A stretch of DNA of 64,000 nucleotides from Nocardia fluminea (GTDB lineage Bacteria > Actinomycetota > Actinomycetes > Mycobacteriales > Mycobacteriaceae). Location of the stretch: NCBI RefSeq assembly GCF_002846365.1, contig NZ_PJMW01000002.1, positions 310,001 through 374,000 of the forward strand, given 5' to 3'. The notes under the pieces were generated by a model, which saw nothing but the letters and a program-made list of their open reading frames with translations, ran no database searches and was not told the origin of the DNA. Of the stretch, positions 61,109 through 64,000 are shown in pieces. Each line of letters begins with the position of its first letter. Position 1 is the first letter of the stretch. The translations under genes were made by a program, and so were the position numbers.

Positions 61109-62086
61109 GTGTTCACCCGTGTCATCACCGCCCGCCGCTCCGCCGTTCCCGTACTCGCCCTGATCACGAGTGCGATCGTCACCGGTTGCGGCACACCGGC
61201 TCCCGCCACTACACCGTCGGCGACCGGTTTCCCGCTGACCATCTCGAGCTGCGGTCGCGACGTCACCTTCGCCTCGCCGCCGCAGCGCGTCGTCACGGTC
61301 GGCTCCATCGCCGCACCGCTGATCGCCGCCGCGGGCGCCGCGGACCGCATCGTCACCCGCACCTTCGAAGCCGCCGCCTTCCCCGGCCAGTACGGCGAGG
61401 CACTGCGGGGCATCGAAATCACCGCGCCCACTGCCGAACTCGCCCGCGAGGAGATCATCGGCCGGTCTCCCGACCTGGTCGTGAGCGTGGAAGGGCTCTC
61501 GGTGACTCCCGACGACCTCGCCCAGGTGAACATCCCGCTGATCGTGACCCGCGGCTACTGCCGTGACGCGGCGGGCACCTTCGAGGACGTCTTCGCCGAC
61601 ATCACCCTCTACGGCAAACTCTTCGGCACCCAGGCCGCGGCCGACGCCGAAGTCACGGCGCTGAAGCAGCGAGTCCAGGCGGTGACCGAACGGCACAGCG
61701 GCACAGCGACTCCCCGCCCTGCCGCCGCGCTCATCCTGTCGCGCGACGGTGCCCAGCTCAAGGCTTATGGTGCCAAGAGCACCGTGCACGAGCAGATGAA
61801 GATCCTCGGCCTCGGCAATGTCTACAGCCAGATCGACAAGCGCAACTTCGAAGCCAACACCGAGACCCTCATCGCCGCGGACCCCGAGGTGATCATCCTG
61901 CTCACCCAGGGCGACCAGACACCCGACTCGGTGCGCACCGCCCTGCGCCAGCGTCCCGAACTGGCCGGGCTGCGCGCGATCCGCGAGAACCGGATCATCG
62001 TGGCTCCGTTCGGCTACACCGGGCCGGGGCCGGTAGCCGTCGAGGGTCTGGAAGTGCTCGACCGCGAATTGGCGCAGGTGCGATGA
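61109..62086 (+). CDS. Metal-chelate-binding lipoprotein (FecB/BtuF-like)
   Basis: A 325-residue periplasmic-binding protein, with signal VFTRVITARRSAVPVLALITSAIVTGC and a lipid-modified Cys. The SCGRDVTFASPPQRVVTVGSIAAPLIAAAGAADRIV opening and a helical backbone mark cluster A-II proteins for siderophores, heme or cobalamin. The GTG at 61109 is chosen for GAGGA 8 bases upstream; ATG at 61094 and TTG at 61091 lack one. It follows the permease by 67 bases and overlaps the GNAT gene by four. Confidence 0.9.
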   Translation: MFTRVITARRSAVPVLALITSAIVTGCGTPAPATTPSATGFPLTISSCGRDVTFASPPQRVVTVGSIAAPLIAAAGAADRIVTRTFEAAAFPGQYGEALRGIEITAPTAELAREEIIGRSPDLVVSVEGLSVTPDDLAQVNIPLIVTRGYCRDAAGTFEDVFADITLYGKLFGTQAAADAEVTALKQRVQAVTERHSGTATPRPAAALILSRDGAQLKAYGAKSTVHEQMKILGLGNVYSQIDKRNFEANTETLIAADPEVIILLTQGDQTPDSVRTALRQRPELAGLRAIRENRIIVAPFGYTGPGPVAVEGLEVLDRELAQVR

Positions 62087-62628
62087 CCGACTATCTCGTT
62101 CGCGAAGCAGGCCCCGCGGACCTCGCGGGCGCGCGCAGCGTCATGCTCGACACCTTCTACCAGGTGTTCGGCATCGGCTATCGCCCCGAATACCACCAGG
62201 ATGTGATCGACCCGGACACCGCGTATCTGCGGCATCCGCGCCACCGGCTGTGGGTCGCCGAGCACGAGGGCGTCATCGTCGGCACCACCGCCATCCGGGC
62301 GCAGGGGCCCGCCCATCCCCCACATCCCGCCGAGCTCGCGCGCCGCTACCCCGACGCGACCACCGCACAGCTGTTCCGGGTCTATGTGCGGCCGGAGCAC
62401 CATCGACGCGGACTGGCCACCCGGCTGGTCGCTGCGGCGGTCGAGTACGTATGCGCCACCTCGGATTTCGAGCGGCTGTATCTGCACACCGATGCCCGCA
62501 CACCCGGTGCGCTCGAGTTCTGGCTGACCTTCGGCCACATCGTGCACGACGCCCGGGGACCACACGACGGCTTCCAGACGGTGCACCTCGAGATTCCGCT
62601 GCGTCGCGGCGCGGTACACCCCGGCTGA
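62083..62628 (+). CDS. GNAT-family N-acetyltransferase
   Basis: A 181-residue GNAT: VREAGPADLAGARSVMLDTFYQVFGIGY, the acetyl-CoA motif FRVYVRPEHHRRGLATRLVAAAVEYV, and YLHTDARTPGALEFWLTFGHIVHDA. It moves an acyl group from CoA to an amine, perhaps decorating the metallophore or inactivating an intermediate. The ATG overlaps the lipoprotein stop (ATGA), so it closes the operon. Confidence 0.85.
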   Translation: MTDYLVREAGPADLAGARSVMLDTFYQVFGIGYRPEYHQDVIDPDTAYLRHPRHRLWVAEHEGVIVGTTAIRAQGPAHPPHPAELARRYPDATTAQLFRVYVRPEHHRRGLATRLVAAAVEYVCATSDFERLYLHTDARTPGALEFWLTFGHIVHDARGPHDGFQTVHLEIPLRRGAVHPG

Positions 62629-62716
62629 CGGGTGGCTGCTGGCGCGGTGACGGCATACACGGCACTATCGAACGCGTGGAACACTTGCGAATCGCGCGAC
62701 GTTCGGGTGCTGTGTC

Positions 62717-64000
62717 GTGACCACGCTGGCTCCCGGCGAGAACCGGCCCGCGCCCGGTGACCAACTGACCGTCACGGTCGCGAGTTCGGCGTCGGTAGAC
62801 GTGTCGGCCCTGCTGGTGAACCCGGCGGGCAAGGTGCGCTCCGACGCCGACTTCGTCTTCTTCAATCAGCCGACCGGGCCGGGCGTGGTGTACCGGCACG
62901 GCAACGGTGGACCCGACGTGGTGGGTGTGCAGACCTCGGCCCTGCCCGCCGACGTGGACAAGGTGGTGATCACCGCGAGCCTCGACGGTCGCGGGCCCGC
63001 GACTTTCGCCGCCGTCGGCACCTTGACCGCCACCATCGAATCCGGCTCCACCGCACTGACTTTCCCCATCACCGGACTCACCACCGAGAGCGGTGTGGTG
63101 TGTGTGGAGATCTATCGCCGCAACGGCGCGTGGAAGGTCCGCGCGATCGGTCAGGGTTACGACGACGGGCTCGCGGGCATCGCCTCGGCCTTCGGCGTGA
63201 ACCTCGACGATGACCCCGAACCGGCTGCCGCGCAGGGTCATTCGAGTCCCGGTGCGGCGCCCACCGGCGGCTACCACGGCGCATCAGACCCTGGTCACCC
63301 ACCACCGCCCTATCCCGGATCCAACCCTCCGCCGCCGCCCGGCCAATTCGCGCCGCCCGGGGCACCCCCCTTTCCCGGTCAGCCGGGTATGCCCGCTCCC
63401 CCATCGGGCGCACCGGCCTACCCACAACCCCTCCACGGACAGCCCGGCGGACCCGCTCAACAGCCGACGTACGCATCTCAGCAAGGAGCCCAGCCCGTGC
63501 ACAGCGACCTGTTCGACCCCTCGCATGCCGAGGTCAACGGCCTCGGTATCCAGAAGCAGGGCGGCAAGATGGTGAAGGTCGGTATGAACGGGGAGGTGAT
63601 GGCGCGGTCCGGATCCATGGTGGCCTACCAGGGTGACCTGAAGTTCGAAGCGCTCGGCTCCGGCGGCATCGGCCGCGCCATCCGCCAGCATCTCACCGGC
63701 GAAGGCGTGCCGCTGATGAAGGTGACCGGCCGCGGCGACCTGTTCCTGGCCAACAGCGCCGCCGACGTGCACATCATCGACCTCGACGGCACCGACGGCC
63801 TCACCATCAACGGCGCCAACGTCCTCGCCTTCGACACCACGCTGCGCTACGACATCGGCCGTGTCCAGGGCGCCGCGGGCTACGCCTCCAACGCGGGCCT
63901 GTTCAACTGCGTCTTCACCGGCCGCGGCCGTATCGCCATCACCACCCACGGCACCCCCGTCGTCCTCACCGTCGACCAGGCCACCTACGCCGACCCCAAC
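62717..64000 (+). CDS. TerD - proline-rich linker - AIM24 fusion, 3' end cut
   Basis: From a GTG at 62717 the frame is open to the window end (428 codons). Residues 1-165 are a TerD domain: SDADFVFFNQPTGPGVVYRHGNG, ALPADVDKVVITASLDG and a C-terminal AIGQGYDDGLAGIASAFGVNL. About 170-260 is a Pro/Gly/Gln-rich linker. From about 265, VNGLGIQKQGGKMVKVGMNGEVMARSGSMVAYQGDLKFE matches AIM24/TIM24 (DUF124) proteins. Stress and envelope roles are likely. No ribosome site is obvious. Confidence 0.85.
   Translation, partial: MTTLAPGENRPAPGDQLTVTVASSASVDVSALLVNPAGKVRSDADFVFFNQPTGPGVVYRHGNGGPDVVGVQTSALPADVDKVVITASLDGRGPATFAAVGTLTATIESGSTALTFPITGLTTESGVVCVEIYRRNGAWKVRAIGQGYDDGLAGIASAFGVNLDDDPEPAAAQGHSSPGAAPTGGYHGASDPGHPPPPYPGSNPPPPPGQFAPPGAPPFPGQPGMPAPPSGAPAYPQPLHGQPGGPAQQPTYASQQGAQPVHSDLFDPSHAEVNGLGIQKQGGKMVKVGMNGEVMARSGSMVAYQGDLKFEALGSGGIGRAIRQHLTGEGVPLMKVTGRGDLFLANSAADVHIIDLDGTDGLTINGANVLAFDTTLRYDIGRVQGAAGYASNAGLFNCVFTGRGRIAITTHGTPVVLTVDQATYADPN

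Overview
The window reads as a chromosomal segment from a high-GC actinobacterium of the Nocardia/Rhodococcus/Mycobacterium group. The reasons are the strong G/C bias at third codon positions, frequent GTG and some TTG starts, and the mix of families: a double-domain acyl-CoA dehydrogenase, an LLM/F420-type oxidoreductase, many TetR, PadR, MarR and Lrp regulators each beside their target, DUF305 with an LVIVD protein, SHOCT proteins and TerD proteins. Nocardia is the best guess, not a proof. I see no rRNA, tRNA, insertion sequence, prophage or CRISPR array.

Layout. 1-8.4 kb: an ABM-domain fragment, an OsmC-like protein, small hypotheticals, a GtrA membrane protein, a sulfotransferase, a PadR-controlled DrrAB-type ABC exporter, a zinc alcohol dehydrogenase and a DMT exporter. 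8.5-17.5 kb: an Lrp regulator, then lipid and xenobiotic catabolism (double acyl-CoA dehydrogenase, enoyl-CoA hydratase, LLM oxidoreductase, TetR, Old Yellow Enzyme, an APH-like phosphotransferase with a partner of unknown function). 17.5-26.9 kb: a TetR-LVIVD-DUF305 operon with overlapping genes, an XRE/TPR regulator, and a secreted hydrolase-GH3-MFS operon. 26.9-37.4 kb: a membrane, stress and sulfur island with a SulP anion transporter, GAP protein, DUF6325, SHOCT, DUF389 and DUF7144 proteins, two paralogous alkylsulfatases and the internally deleted remnant of a second SulP gene. 37.5-42.6 kb: TerD proteins with an ATP-grasp enzyme and a large protein carrying a papain-like Cys/His/Asn signature. 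42.7-51.8 kb: DUF1990, a KAS III with a TetR partner, an esterase, YaeQ, a manganese/zinc-type ABC importer with a DtxR-like box, and a cupin/MarR pair. 51.8-53.2 kb: an amidase. 53.3-62.6 kb: one long co-directional operon that I read as an uncharacterised metallophore system. The window ends inside a TerD-linker-AIM24 fusion gene.

The strongest candidate for a new system is 53.3-62.6 kb. A Zur-like palindrome precedes nine tightly packed genes: ATP-grasp ligase, DUF364 (putative heavy-metal chelation) protein, cysteine-synthase/SbnA-like PLP enzyme, MFS exporter, PduX-like GHMP kinase, FecE-FecCD-FecB-type ABC importer and GNAT acetyltransferase. A coherent model is that a kinase makes an O-phospho amino acid, the PLP enzyme replaces the phosphate with a nitrogen or other nucleophile, the ATP-grasp enzyme joins building blocks, the MFS protein exports the small chelator, and the ABC system re-imports the metal complex. 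The metal is inferred to be zinc from the box alone. The second candidate is the ATP-grasp / Cys-protease-like / TerD cluster at 37.5-42.6 kb.
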